A DNA stretch of 41,261 nucleotides, from assembly GCA_021300535.1 (NCBI GenBank), contig JAJTED010000017.1, forward strand, positions 1 through 41,261, given 5' to 3'. A model generated the notes under the pieces. It was not told the origin of the DNA. It worked only from the letters and a program-made list of their open reading frames with translations, and searched no databases. The position numbers and the translations under genes are program-made. The number at the start of each line of letters is the position of its first letter. Position 1 is the first letter of the stretch. The stretch comes from Planctomycetaceae bacterium (GTDB lineage: Bacteria; Planctomycetota; Planctomycetia; Pirellulales; UBA1268). This document shows, in pieces, positions 7,531-20,081 of the stretch.

Positions 7531-10500
7531 ATGAAGCACCGCTCTTCGCCGACAGAATCATCGGCCACCATTCGCGCCGCGACCATGGCTCTCGTGGCGC
7601 TCGTCCACATCGCCTCTCCGTCACCGGCGGCGGCGGCCGAGGGGCTGTCGGCCCGCGATGCCAGCACCGCCGCCCTGCTCGACCGGCTCCAAGAAGCCGA
7701 CATGCCGGATGTCACGATCTGGGTGCTCGAGCGGGTCAGCGCCGATCCCCAGGCGGCCGCCGAACTGAAGCAGGAGGTGCCCTTCCGTCGGGCAGCGGCG
7801 CTCGTCGCCACCACCAAGACCGAGTCCGACAGCAAGAAGCGGGCGGCGATCCTCGACGAAGCCGAGAAGGAGATCGACCGCTTTCTCGCCACGGGTCCGG
7901 ATGGGCGGCGGGCGATCGATGCCTTCAGCCAGAAGGGCAACCTGCTGATCCAGCGCGGCCGCGTCAAAGTGGAGCAGGCCAAGCGGCCGGGCGAGGACGC
8001 CAAGGCCCTGCGGGCGGAAGCGGTCGTGTTTTTCGACGGCGCCATCAAGGCCCTGCAGGCGACCGTCGCGCCCGGTCAGCCGATCGACACGCCGACCAAC
8101 GCGGAAGACGCCGTGCTCAAATCGCTCCGGGCCGTGGACGCGGAGATTGCAGCGCTCGCGGCCGACAAGGGCGAGCAGCCCAAGGAGGGCGACAAGAAGC
8201 CCGTCCGGCCGAGGCCCAATCCCAAGTCGGCGCGGCGACCAGCCGCGGTCGACAAGCAGCTCGAGCGTCTCGAGGCGGATCAGGATGCCCTGCGCACGAA
8301 GCTCATTCAGACGAGGCTCATGGTGGCCGAAACGCACTTCGAGAAGGCCAAGGCGTTCGAGCCAAACTCGCCGGAGTGGCAGGCTGCTCTGGAGGAATCC
8401 ACCAAGCGGCACAGGGAGCTGGCCGACAAGTATGCGAACAAGGGGGCCGGGCTGTTCGCCCGGTATTACGAGGGCCGGAACTACTCCCTCCTCGGCAAGC
8501 GCGACCAGGCGGTCGTGACGCTCTCCGGGGTGTACGGGATCGATGCCCAACAGCCGCTGATCATCGCGCTGCGGGCCAAGGCCCTGGCGGTAGCCCTGGA
8601 GTGCTGGCTCGCCGACAAGAAATACGACCAGCTCGACGACGGGGTCCTGAAGTTCATCCTCACGCAGCCCAAGGGGGCGAAGCAGCTCGATGCCGACTGG
8701 CTGGCGACGAAGTACCGCGCCGCCGCCCTGCTCGATGCCAAGGCAGACGCGCTGCCCCCCAACGAGAAGGCGAAGAAGGGCCTGTTGCAACGCGACGCGA
8801 AAAAGCTCGCGACCGAGGTCGTGACGGCGAACAAGGACTTCGCAAAGGAGGCCCGGGAACTGGCCGCCAAGCTGGGCAAGAGTCTTCCCAAGGAGGAGCA
8901 GGAGGAGGCGACGTTCACCACCGCGGTCGCGGAAGCGCGAACGAAGGTCGATGCGATGAAGGCCTTCAAGGCAAACAACGCCGCGACCGAGGCGGCGGCC
9001 GCCCGCGAAGAGGCGATCAAGGCCTACGAAGCGGCCTTGAAAATGGCCGACGACGGCAAGCAGGACGTGAATGCCGTGGCATCTGCCCGGTCGGTGCTCA
9101 CCTTCCTCCTCTACGACGCGAAGCAGTTCCGCGAAGCCGCCGCCATGGGGGGCATGTTGGCTGAAAAGTTCCCCGACGCGATGGGGAGTCGGCAGGCCGC
9201 GCGGATCGCCCTGGCCAGTCTGCAGCAGATCGCGAAAGACGCCGACGTGGCCACGGCCAAGGAAGGCAAGCAGCGGCTGTTCGCGTTGGCCGAGTTCATG
9301 GCCGCCAAGTGGCCGTCCGATGCCGAGGGAGGCGACGCCCTGGCGACGCTCGTCGGCGCCGCGTTGGAGACGAGAAACCCAGACCAAATCGTGGCCGCGG
9401 TCAAGAAGGTGCCCCCCGACTCGCCGAAGCGTCCGGAGCTGCTCCAGCGGGTGGGCGTCGCGCTGTGGCGGGAGGTCCAGGAGAAGCGGCGGCTCGAGGA
9501 CGCTCTCAAGCCCGACGAGCAGATCCTGGCCGGGTGGAAGGGCCAGGCGAAGGCCGCCCTCGACGAAGGGCTCGCAGCGGCCGCGGGGGCGCCGCCGTCG
9601 AGGTTTTCCGTCGCCGCGGCCCTGTCGCGGGTGCAGATCGCGATCGAAGACGGCGACATGAAGCTCGCGGGCGAGATCCTCGACAATCCCGGCTATGGGC
9701 CTTGGAAGGTCGTGCAGGCCGGCGGCGACGAGTTCTCGCAGGGCCCGCTCGCCGAGGGCGGGCTGACAGTCGCCCTGCGATACTTCATCCAGAACGAGCA
9801 ACTGGAAAACGCCCAGCAGGCGATGACGCAACTGGAGAAGGTGGCGGGCGATCCGGCCAAGCTGACTACCCTGTACCTGTCGATGGGCCGTGACCTGCAG
9901 GGGCAGCTCGAGGCCCTGGCGGCCGAAGCGGCCCAGCCCGGCGTGCGTGAGCGGGCCGCCAAGGTGTTGGCCGGCTTCGAGAGCTTCCTGGAGAAACTCG
10001 CCGCCCGCGACGAGCGGATTGCGTCGCAGATGTGGGTGGCGACGACCTACCTGTCGCTCGGCTCCGGCAAGGGCACGGGCGCCGTCGTTCCGAAGGACAA
10101 GGCCCAGGGCTACCTCGACCGGGCGGCAACGGTATACGGAGCCCTGCTCAAGAAGGGGGGCGAGGAGATTACCAAGTACGAGCCGTCGATCCGCCTGCGG
10201 ATGGCGGGAATCTTCCGCGAGCGGGGCAAGTTCGAAGAGGCCCAGGAGCAGATCGACTGGATCCTAGCCGACGCCAAGCGGCAAAACTCGCTCGACACGC
10301 AGGTCCAGGCCGCGGAGCTGCTCCAGGTCGCCGGCGGCCAGTCTGCCGCGGCAGACCCGGCCAAGGCCGATGGCCTGCTGCGGGAGGCTGTCATGGGCCG
10401 CAAGGCCGGCGGCTCCGTCGTCTGGGGCTGGGGCGGCATCGCCAACAAGCTTTCCAAGCAGGTGGGCGGCGGCGGCAAGGCCGACGAGCTGTTCTACGAG

Positions 10501-10773
10501 GCGCGGATGAACATCGCGAAGTGCATGCTCGATCGGGCGCTAATCCCCGGCAAGCCGGCCGACAAGAAGACCGAACTGCTCACAAGCGCGAAGAAGGCGG
10601 TCGCAGTCACCCGCAAGCTGTATCCGGCCCTTGGCGGCGAGTCGACCGAGAAGCGGTTTGAAAAGCTGCTCAAGGACATCCAAAAGGCCCAGGGCATGCC
10701 GCCTCGTGGCTTCGAGGAACTCGACGCACAGGAGGCGGCGGCGAAGGCCGCTGCCGTACCGACCGGCACATGA
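7531..10773 (+). CDS. Large exported TPR-like helical repeat protein
   Basis: A 1080-residue protein with a probable signal peptide: basic start MKHRSS, hydrophobic stretch at about 19-28, and Ala-rich cleavage region (SPSPAAAAEG). The rest is almost entirely helical, rich in Lys, Glu and Ala, with TPR-like pairs scattered through it (for instance YDAKQFREAAAMGGMLAEKFPD and IRLRMAGIFRERGKFEEAQEQI) and long charged coiled-coil-like spans. No catalytic motif is visible. Its stop overlaps the ATG of the next gene by 4 nt, and the ExbB/ExbD genes follow, so it is probably a periplasmic part of that system. The start at 7531 is chosen for the signal peptide; a TTG at 7426 is also in frame. Neither has a good ribosome binding site. 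Confidence 0.78.
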   Translation: MKHRSSPTESSATIRAATMALVALVHIASPSPAAAAEGLSARDASTAALLDRLQEADMPDVTIWVLERVSADPQAAAELKQEVPFRRAAALVATTKTESDSKKRAAILDEAEKEIDRFLATGPDGRRAIDAFSQKGNLLIQRGRVKVEQAKRPGEDAKALRAEAVVFFDGAIKALQATVAPGQPIDTPTNAEDAVLKSLRAVDAEIAALAADKGEQPKEGDKKPVRPRPNPKSARRPAAVDKQLERLEADQDALRTKLIQTRLMVAETHFEKAKAFEPNSPEWQAALEESTKRHRELADKYANKGAGLFARYYEGRNYSLLGKRDQAVVTLSGVYGIDAQQPLIIALRAKALAVALECWLADKKYDQLDDGVLKFILTQPKGAKQLDADWLATKYRAAALLDAKADALPPNEKAKKGLLQRDAKKLATEVVTANKDFAKEARELAAKLGKSLPKEEQEEATFTTAVAEARTKVDAMKAFKANNAATEAAAAREEAIKAYEAALKMADDGKQDVNAVASARSVLTFLLYDAKQFREAAAMGGMLAEKFPDAMGSRQAARIALASLQQIAKDADVATAKEGKQRLFALAEFMAAKWPSDAEGGDALATLVGAALETRNPDQIVAAVKKVPPDSPKRPELLQRVGVALWREVQEKRRLEDALKPDEQILAGWKGQAKAALDEGLAAAAGAPPSRFSVAAALSRVQIAIEDGDMKLAGEILDNPGYGPWKVVQAGGDEFSQGPLAEGGLTVALRYFIQNEQLENAQQAMTQLEKVAGDPAKLTTLYLSMGRDLQGQLEALAAEAAQPGVRERAAKVLAGFESFLEKLAARDERIASQMWVATTYLSLGSGKGTGAVVPKDKAQGYLDRAATVYGALLKKGGEEITKYEPSIRLRMAGIFRERGKFEEAQEQIDWILADAKRQNSLDTQVQAAELLQVAGGQSAAADPAKADGLLREAVMGRKAGGSVVWGWGGIANKLSKQVGGGGKADELFYEARMNIAKCMLDRALIPGKPADKKTELLTSAKKAVAVTRKLYPALGGESTEKRFEKLLKDIQKAQGMPPRGFEELDAQEAAAKAAAVPTGT

Positions 10774-11906
10774 TTTTCGACCAGCGACACGATCGGGCCG
10801 CTCGGCCCGCCTCCACCATGCAAGCACGAAGCTCCATCGCAGCGATCCTCCCAACTCCGGTCATGGCGGCGGTGCTGGCCGCATGGCTCGGCGGGCAGGC
10901 CGGCGCGGAAGTGCCCGGGCGGCTGTTTCTCGGCAGCGGCCCGACCATCTCCGGCAACATCATCGCCGTCTCGCCGATGGCCGTGGAAATCGACGTTCGC
11001 GGCGAGCAGCAGACGGTGCCGATCGAGCGGATCCGCGAGGTGACCTTCACCGCCGAGCCGCAGTCACTCAAGGCCGCGCGGGTGGCCGTCATGCGCGGCC
11101 AGGCGGCCCAGGCGATCGACGATCTCGCCAAAATCGAGCCGGCGGAGATGGAGGGGGCCGAGCAGCTGATCGTCGATGAACTCGCGTTCCTGAAGGCGGC
11201 GGCGCTCGGCGGCCAGGCGGCGGCCAGTGGCGAAAACCTGGCGGCCGGCGAGAAGGCGGTGCGCGACTATCTCGGCAAGCACGCCCAGAGCCACCATGTA
11301 TTCCCGATGCAGGAACTGCTGGCGAAGCTCCTCGCCCGCAGTGGCAAGTTCGCCGACGCGGCCGCCGCGCTCGCCCCGCTCGACCGTGGTCCGCCCGCCT
11401 ATCGCGTGCGGGCCACCGCCACCCGGGGCGGGCTGTTCTACGAACAGAAGAAGTACGACGAGGCCCTCCGGGAGTTCACTGCCGCCGGGCAGATCACGAC
11501 CGATCCCAAGGACACCGCCAGCACCGCGCAGAAACGCGGTGCCGAGTTCGGGGCGGCACGCTGTTTCACCCGCCAGGGCAAGGGAGCCGACGCGGTGGCG
11601 GCCGTCGAGCGGATCGTCGGCGAGACGGACCCCGACGACGTTGAGATCCTGGGTCAGGCATACAACGTCCTGGGCGACGCCTGGCAGAGCGTGGGCAAGG
11701 AGCAGGATGCCATCATCGCCTATCTGACCGTCAGCCTGGTCTACAACTCGGTCGGGGAGACGCGGGCCGAGGCCCTGTACAATCTGGCCCAGCTTTGGGA
11801 TCGAGCCAAGTATCCCCAGCGGGCGGAAGAGGCCCGCCAGGAATTGGCGTCGGCCTATCCAGACAGCCCTTGGGCCCGAAAGCTGGCGGCCGGGAAAGGA
11901 TCCTGA
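10770..11906 (+). CDS. Exported TPR protein, upstream of ExbB
   Basis: A 378-residue protein joined to the previous gene by an ATGA overlap. An N-terminal export signal is visible (PTPVMAAVLAAWLGGQAGA). An in-frame ATG at 10818 would give a shorter signal peptide and is a fair alternative start. Just after the signal is a small beta-rich segment (about 54-90: ISGNIIAVSPMAVEIDV, then VPIERIREVTF), like SH3/Sm-type modules seen in other planctomycete exported proteins. The remainder is TPR-like (GGLFYEQKKYDEALREFTAA; AYNVLGDAWQSVGKEQDAI; YNLAQLWDRAKYPQRAEEA). It recalls CpoB/YbgF, the TPR partner of Tol-Pal systems, in size, place and location, but no direct orthology is claimed. Confidence 0.78.
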   Translation: MIFDQRHDRAARPASTMQARSSIAAILPTPVMAAVLAAWLGGQAGAEVPGRLFLGSGPTISGNIIAVSPMAVEIDVRGEQQTVPIERIREVTFTAEPQSLKAARVAVMRGQAAQAIDDLAKIEPAEMEGAEQLIVDELAFLKAAALGGQAAASGENLAAGEKAVRDYLGKHAQSHHVFPMQELLAKLLARSGKFADAAAALAPLDRGPPAYRVRATATRGGLFYEQKKYDEALREFTAAGQITTDPKDTASTAQKRGAEFGAARCFTRQGKGADAVAAVERIVGETDPDDVEILGQAYNVLGDAWQSVGKEQDAIIAYLTVSLVYNSVGETRAEALYNLAQLWDRAKYPQRAEEARQELASAYPDSPWARKLAAGKGS

Positions 11907-11975
11907 CCGGCCGGGGCCGGCCTTGCGACCACGACACGAATACGTTCGACGAACTTTTTTCCCGAGGAGATGATC

Positions 11976-12824
11976 ATGGAGCTGGGACTGCAGGCGGGCG
12001 GCGTGATGGTTCGACCGTGGACGGCGGCAGTGCTGCGTGGCTGGATCGCCCGCGTCCTGCTCGTCGTCGGAACCTGCGGCCCGTGGATGGCGGCGACGAT
12101 CGCGCCGACCGTCCTGGCGCCTGCCGCCGCGGTCGCCCAGGCTGACGATGCGGCGGCCGACGACGCGGCTGCCGATGAGGCTTCCGAAGAGGACGGCACG
12201 AGTTACCTGGCGTTTCTCGCCCAGGCCCTCGGCATCAAATACATCATCGTCTTCCTCCTCCTCTCGTTCGGACTCGTGGCCCTGCTGGTGATGTGCTTCC
12301 TGCAGTTCCGCAAGACCGTGCTGCTGCCCCCCGATCTTTCCCAGCAGTTTGAGCAGCACCTCGAGAACAAGGAATACCAGCAGGCCTTCGAACTGGCGAA
12401 GGGGAGCGATTCGTACCTCGGCCGCGTGCTCGCCGCGGGCATGGGCAAGCTGCAGTCGGGCTATGCCGCCGCCGTGGAGGCGATGCAGGGTGCCCAGGGC
12501 GAGGAGGCCATGAAGCTGGAGCACAAGATCAGTTACGTGTCGCTCGTCGGCGCCCTGGCACCGATGTTCGGCCTGCTCGGCACGGTGGACGGCATGGTGG
12601 CGGCGTTCATGAAGATCGCCGGCTCGGACACGGCACCCAAGCCCTCCGAGCTCGCCGTCGGCATCTCGCAGGCCCTGGTGACGACGCTCATCGGACTGTG
12701 GCTGGCGATTCCCGCCATCGCCGCCTATGCCCTGCTGAAGAACTGGCTGCAGAAGTTCAACATGGACGTCGAGGACGAGAGCGGCCGGCTGATGTCCCGC
12801 TTCCAGAACATGGGCAAGAAATAG
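11976..12824 (+). CDS. MotA/TolQ/ExbB family proton channel protein
   Basis: A 282-residue inner-membrane protein. ExbB/TolQ proteins form the pentameric stator around an ExbD/TolR dimer and turn proton flow into movement of an envelope partner. GAGGAG at 11964-11969 directly abuts the first ATG (11970), so the second ATG at 11976, 6 nt away, is the better start. Residues 1-56 look like a cleavable signal (APAAAVAQA, then an acidic Ala/Asp linker). Helices are at about 88-109, 187-212 and 232-254; the last two hold the family signature (VGALAPMFGLLGTVDGMVAAF and ISQALVTTLIGLWLAIPAIAA). The extra signal-like N-terminus is longer than in E. coli ExbB. Confidence 0.92.
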   Translation: MELGLQAGGVMVRPWTAAVLRGWIARVLLVVGTCGPWMAATIAPTVLAPAAAVAQADDAAADDAAADEASEEDGTSYLAFLAQALGIKYIIVFLLLSFGLVALLVMCFLQFRKTVLLPPDLSQQFEQHLENKEYQQAFELAKGSDSYLGRVLAAGMGKLQSGYAAAVEAMQGAQGEEAMKLEHKISYVSLVGALAPMFGLLGTVDGMVAAFMKIAGSDTAPKPSELAVGISQALVTTLIGLWLAIPAIAAYALLKNWLQKFNMDVEDESGRLMSRFQNMGKK

Positions 12825-12862
12825 GCGGCGACGTTTCTCGGGCAGCGGAGCAGCCACGCACC

Positions 12863-13318
12863 ATGGCAAAACGACAGAGCGACGGGCCGGCCAAGACCGA
12901 CATCGACATGACGCCGATGATCGACGTGACGTTTCAGTTGATCACGTTCTTCATCTTCACGCTCAACTTCTCCAACGCCGTCCAGGACGACCGCGTGCAA
13001 CTCCCCCTGAGTCAGCTCGCCAAGCCGGCCGAGGCACCGGCCGACGATCCGATCACGCTGCAGCTGTGGCCGGACAAGGACGGCGTCACGAAGGTGATTT
13101 ACAACGGCGAGGCAATTCGCGTGCCCGACATGAGCGGCTTCCTGGAACAGGAGAAGCGGGTGCTCATCGATGCCGGCAAGGAGCCCGCCGACGCCAAGCT
13201 GATCGTCCGGGGCGACGGCCGCGTGAAGACCGGCGAGGTGCAGGAGTTGATCAAGATCTGCCAGGAAAAAGGCTTCGAGAACTTCGTGCTGCGAGCCCAG
13301 TACGACGAGCGCAAGTAA
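12863..13318 (+). CDS. ExbD/TolR family protein, first copy
   Basis: A 151-residue protein with the standard ExbD layout: a short cytoplasmic N-terminus, one membrane helix (about 20-40) and a periplasmic domain. The helix begins with DMTPMIDVTFQLITFFIF; D21 is the conserved proton-carrying aspartate. The periplasmic part ends in the usual alpha/beta stretch (KLIVRGDGRVKTGEVQELI and onward). It starts 38 nt after the ExbB stop. With the second copy it could form a heterodimeric pore subunit. Confidence 0.93.
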   Translation: MAKRQSDGPAKTDIDMTPMIDVTFQLITFFIFTLNFSNAVQDDRVQLPLSQLAKPAEAPADDPITLQLWPDKDGVTKVIYNGEAIRVPDMSGFLEQEKRVLIDAGKEPADAKLIVRGDGRVKTGEVQELIKICQEKGFENFVLRAQYDERK

Positions 13319-13339
13319 GTCCGGGGGAGGTGCACCGCC

Positions 13340-13819
13340 ATGGCCGATCGAGAACCGCTGCCCGACAAGATCGCCATCGACATGACGCCGATGATCGACT
13401 GCGTCTTCCAGTTGATCACGTTCTTCATGCTCACGCTGAAGACGGTGATCCCCGAGGGCGACTTCGACATCCGCATGCCGCTCGGGGCGAGCGCCGGTGC
13501 GCCGCAGGAAGACCCGCCCGTGATCGTGCGGGTGAAGATGACGGCCGGCCCCGATGGGGAGCTGGCCGGCATCACGATGAACGGCAGCGGCGTGGGTGAC
13601 TTCGAGGCCCTGCGCCAGAAGATCATCGGCATCGTGGGCGTGAACACCGGCCCCGGCGGCGCCGAGAACACCGAGGTCGAGCTCGACTGCGACTACCGGC
13701 TGAAGTACATCAACGTCGTCAAGGCGATCACGGCCGTGTCGGGCATGCCACAGCCCGACGGCACGATCGTGGAGCTCGTGAAGAAGATCAAGTTCACGCC
13801 GCCGAAGAAGCCGAGCTGA
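13340..13819 (+). CDS. ExbD/TolR family protein, second copy
   Basis: A 159-residue ExbD-like protein starting 21 nt after the first copy, with GGGGGAGG as ribosome binding site. The membrane helix begins DMTPMIDCVFQLITFFML; D20 is the conserved aspartate. The N-terminal 40 residues are very close to the first copy, but the periplasmic part differs (a longer Gly-rich loop, VGVNTGPGGAENTEVEL), so the two have distinct partners or form a heterodimer. It is the last gene of the run, followed by a family 1 repeat that could end transcription. Confidence 0.93.
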   Translation: MADREPLPDKIAIDMTPMIDCVFQLITFFMLTLKTVIPEGDFDIRMPLGASAGAPQEDPPVIVRVKMTAGPDGELAGITMNGSGVGDFEALRQKIIGIVGVNTGPGGAENTEVELDCDYRLKYINVVKAITAVSGMPQPDGTIVELVKKIKFTPPKKPS

Positions 13820-13876
13820 ACGCGGCCCACCGGTCGCCCACAAGGTGTTCCCGGGGGTTCTTGCCACGCGGTGCAC

Positions 13877-14034
13877 AAAAAGCCCCCGGCGGAAGCCGGG
13901 GGACTCCGGGTCGCACCTCTTCCCGCGCGCCATGCGCCGCGGGTTCGAACCAAACAATCGCCCGCCGTCGTGCGCCATGAATGACGGGATGGCCTTCAGG
14001 CCCGGTGTCCCCGGGTTTCCACCCGGGGCTTCTT
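13877..14034. repeat. Family 1 repeat, copy A: possible bidirectional terminator
   Basis: About 158 bp with a GC-rich hairpin at each end. The left stem is CCCCCGGC-GGAA-GCCGGGGG preceded by AAAAAG; the right stem is CCCCGGGT-TTCC-ACCCGGGG followed by CTTCTT. Each hairpin is therefore followed, reading outward, by a T-rich run. It lies between exbD (+, ends 13819) and the Xer gene (-, ends 14110), where it could stop transcription from both sides. The gap 13820-14109 holds nothing else I can name. Confidence 0.85.
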
Positions 14035-14109
14035 GGGCCGCCCCACGAAAACCCCCCGGCCGGTGCGTACACGCGCCGCTGCCGAAACTGCCGCCACCCC
14101 CGCCCGCCG

Positions 14110-15105
14110 TCACCCGCGGGGATGAAACTTCGTGTGAATCGACTTGAGGCGACCGGCATCCACGTGCGTGTACCGCTGGGTCGTGGCGATGCTGGCATGG
14201 CCGAGCATCTCCTGCACGTGCCGCAGGTCCACACCGCCGGCCACGAGGTGCGTGGCGAAGCTGTGCCGCAGCGTGTGCGGGCCAATGTCGGGCGGGATGC
14301 CGGCGGCGGCGGCGTGCTCGCGCACGACCTCCCAGATCCGCATCCGCGACAGGCGGTTGCCACGGGCCGAGAGGATCGCCCACGACGGGGCGGCACCGTC
14401 CCGGGCGGCGAACGCCTTCCGCGGCCCCTCCAGCCAGGCCCGCAGCGCCGCCACCGCCCGGCGGCCGAGCGGCACGACCCGCTCCTTGTCGCCCTTGCCG
14501 CGGCAGGTGCAGAAGCTCTCGGCGAGATGCAGATCGGCCAGCCGCATCGCCGAGACCTCCGAGGCCCTACAGCCGGTGGCGTAGAGCAGTTCCAGCAGCG
14601 CCCGGTCGCGGACGCCGAGGGCCGAGCGGCCATCGGGGGCGGCCAGGAGCCGATCGACCTGCTCGGGCGACAGCGTGCCCGGCATGGCGTCGTCCCGCCG
14701 CGCGGCCGTGATCAGCTCCGCCGGACTCTCCGCCACCACGCCCTCGAGCTGCAGGAACGCGTAGAACGTCTTCAGGGTGGCCGCCTGGCGGGCGATGCTC
14801 GCCCGGGCCAGTCCCTTTTTCGCCAGGAAAGCGAAGTAGTCGCCGAGGTCGCGGACGGACAGGCCCGCGGCGGCCCGCCCCCCGAGCCAGCCGCTGAAGT
14901 CGCGGAGGTCGCGGCGGTAGGCGGCCTGGGTGTTGGCGGCGAGCGCCCGTTCGTGGCGGACGTAGTCGAGAAACCGCTCCACCTGCAGGCTGGTGGCCGC
15001 CGGCGCCGCCTCGACCGCGCCGCCATCGAGCACGACCCGCCGCGTCCGCGGCCGCCTTTTGTCGTCCCCCTCCCCTGCAGCCGAAAAGCGAGATTCGTGA
15101 TGCAT
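14110..15105 (-). CDS. xerD: Tyrosine recombinase of the XerC/XerD type
   Basis: A 331-residue site-specific recombinase of the kind that resolves chromosome dimers at dif during cell division. The N-terminal SAM-like DNA-binding domain is at about 38-140 (VERFLDYVRHERALAANTQ). The catalytic domain has all the active residues: R180 (TGCRASE), K204 (RGKGDKER), H277 and R280 (HTLRHSFA), H303 (LGHAS) and nucleophile Y312 (TQRYTHV), followed by the C-terminal HPRG tail. The ATG at 15105 is chosen because CAGGAAC lies upstream; a TTG at 15135 is weaker. XerD is favoured over XerC only mildly. It lies downstream of metH on the same strand. No integron or phage genes are nearby, so a housekeeping role is likelier than a mobile one. 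Confidence 0.9.
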   Translation of the reverse strand: MHHESRFSAAGEGDDKRRPRTRRVVLDGGAVEAAPAATSLQVERFLDYVRHERALAANTQAAYRRDLRDFSGWLGGRAAAGLSVRDLGDYFAFLAKKGLARASIARQAATLKTFYAFLQLEGVVAESPAELITAARRDDAMPGTLSPEQVDRLLAAPDGRSALGVRDRALLELLYATGCRASEVSAMRLADLHLAESFCTCRGKGDKERVVPLGRRAVAALRAWLEGPRKAFAARDGAAPSWAILSARGNRLSRMRIWEVVREHAAAAGIPPDIGPHTLRHSFATHLVAGGVDLRHVQEMLGHASIATTQRYTHVDAGRLKSIHTKFHPRG

Positions 15106-15245
15106 GGCGAACCTGTTCCTGCATCCCCCGGGCAAGGCGACGGGATCGGCGTGAGGATGCGGAGCGTGGCGGACCTTCGCCAGCGACGCAACTCATGCCG
15201 TCCCGTCGCCGGGTTGGGCTTGCGGACGATCAAGTCCGCGATCCC

Positions 15246-18935
<3,690 letters not shown>

Positions 18936-18994
18936 CGACGGTCCGGAGGCGACGGGAAAACGGATCAATCGCGGCTTGGGGCCGCATTTCAAGC

Positions 18995-19000
18995 ATCATA
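18995..19000 (-). promoter_or_regulatory. metH: Candidate -10 element of metH
   Basis: On the minus strand this reads TATGAT, matching the consensus -10 hexamer closely, about 60 nt before the chosen metH ATG. It supports the start at 18935 rather than the upstream TTG. No clear -35 hexamer is visible at the right distance. Confidence 0.4.
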
Positions 19001-19137
19001 GGCGACTGGGGGTTTGGGGCATATGGCGAAGAGTGTCATGGCCTTGCGGGATGCGTCGGCGTCGGCGCCGCATGCTGCACCGGCCACCGAGCCGCCGCTC
19101 AAGCGCACGCGCGGGGCGGGACGATGGTTCACGGCGA

Positions 19138-19431
19138 ATGGGGGAGGCGATGGAGACGATCGCGCGGATTCCGAACCTCGCGCCGGTGCCGGCGGAAGGC
19201 CCCGCCGCGCCACTGGAGCAGGCTGCGGCGCCGCGGGCCGTCCTTGCGGCGGGCGCGGGCCGGCGGCGGCCGCCGTTCCCCACCCTGTCGGTCGCCTCCC
19301 TGGCGGTGATCGCGGCGATCGCCTGGACACTCGCGACCTGGCACGAGCAGGCGCGGCTGGCGCGTCAGCGGCGGCCGGAACGGCTGGCCCTTCAGCCTCC
19401 GGCGACCGCGCGGGAGTCGATCGTTCCATGA
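19138..19431 (+). CDS. Small single-helix membrane protein, first gene of a three-gene operon
   Basis: About 97 residues: a Pro/Ala-rich cytoplasmic stretch, then one membrane helix (about 59-75: LSVASLAVIAAIAWTLATW) and a short basic tail (HEQARLARQRRPERL). ATG codons at 19138 and 19150 are both possible; GGGGGAGG at 19140-19147 is too close to the second for comfort. The stop overlaps the next ATG (ATGA at 19428), so the gene is translationally coupled to the P-loop gene. Placed before a BY-kinase-like protein, it may be the membrane anchor that such kinases usually carry in a partner protein. It is not recognised as a known family. Confidence 0.65.
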   Translation: MGEAMETIARIPNLAPVPAEGPAAPLEQAAAPRAVLAAGAGRRRPPFPTLSVASLAVIAAIAWTLATWHEQARLARQRRPERLALQPPATARESIVP

Positions 19432-20081
19432 CCCTCGACACGCTCGACGCGGCGTTCCTGCACCGCTGGCAGGCTTTGCCGCCGCGGCCATCACAGCCGA
19501 CCGAAACGACCGGCGCCGCGCCGCCCTGCGCGGCGCCGACACCACAGCCCGCCCCCGCGGCGCAGGCCGAACCGCCCTCCCCGCCCCGCACCGATCGACA
19601 GTCGGATTCCCCCGGCGATGCATCGCCCCTCGTGGAGCGGTTGCTCGCGGAAGCGGCGCCGCAGTGGCAGGCCATCGCTGACCGTGTCGAGGCGGCACGC
19701 GGCCGTGGCCGCCGGGTGATCGCGATCGCCGGCTCCGAACGCGGCGAGGGCCGGACGACGATCGTCGCCGCGCTCGCCCGGGTGCTCCGGTCCCGTGGCC
19801 GCGACGTCGTCGTGGCCGAGCCGGGAGCCCCAGCCGAAGGGCCGCCGCACGACAAGCGGATCGTGCTGGTGGACGCCGGCGTTTGGTTCCCCCCTGGCCC
19901 GATCCGCCGCGCCCGACTCCTCGTCGCGAGCTACGGCTGCGAGGCCGCGATCCTCGTCCGCCGCGCCGACCGCACCGCGGCGGCGGCGATCGACGCGGCG
20001 CTGGAGGCGATCGGCATCGAACCGCTCGGGGAGGTGGTGACGTTCGCGGGCGCCGGGTCCGAGACGGAGATCGAACCATGA
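19428..20081 (+). CDS. P-loop protein resembling bacterial tyrosine kinases, with altered Walker A
   Basis: 217 residues. The N-terminal 60 are Pro/Ala-rich. The core (about 85-205) resembles the CpsD/Wzc/MinD-type fold: Walker A-like GSERGEGRTTI at about 102-112, then AALARVLRSRGRDVVVAEPG, then IVLVDAGVW as Walker B. Two features depart from an active BY-kinase: the invariant Walker A lysine is arginine, and the aspartate usual in the Walker A' strand is missing (VVVAEPGAP). There is no C-terminal tyrosine cluster. It may bind without hydrolysing nucleotide, or serve as a regulator. It has ATGA overlaps with both neighbours, the second an ExeA-like ATPase, a pairing seen in exopolysaccharide export loci; no glycosyltransferase or export genes are present here. 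Confidence 0.7.
   Translation: MTLDTLDAAFLHRWQALPPRPSQPTETTGAAPPCAAPTPQPAPAAQAEPPSPPRTDRQSDSPGDASPLVERLLAEAAPQWQAIADRVEAARGRGRRVIAIAGSERGEGRTTIVAALARVLRSRGRDVVVAEPGAPAEGPPHDKRIVLVDAGVWFPPGPIRRARLLVASYGCEAAILVRRADRTAAAAIDAALEAIGIEPLGEVVTFAGAGSETEIEP

Noticed and set aside
6375-9164. A plus-strand open frame of over 900 codons spanning the VWA-like and TPR genes
   Set aside because: Low-complexity Arg/Gly/Ala composition, and it crosses a real gene boundary; the true frames have clear domains.
14110-15105. Phage or integron integrase
   Set aside because: The protein fits Xer length and its HPR tail; no attachment sites, cassettes or phage genes surround it.
18936-19137. Cobalamin or SAM riboswitch before metH
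   Set aside because: The leader after the candidate -10 is about 60 nt, too short for either aptamer, and no B12-box-like sequence is seen.
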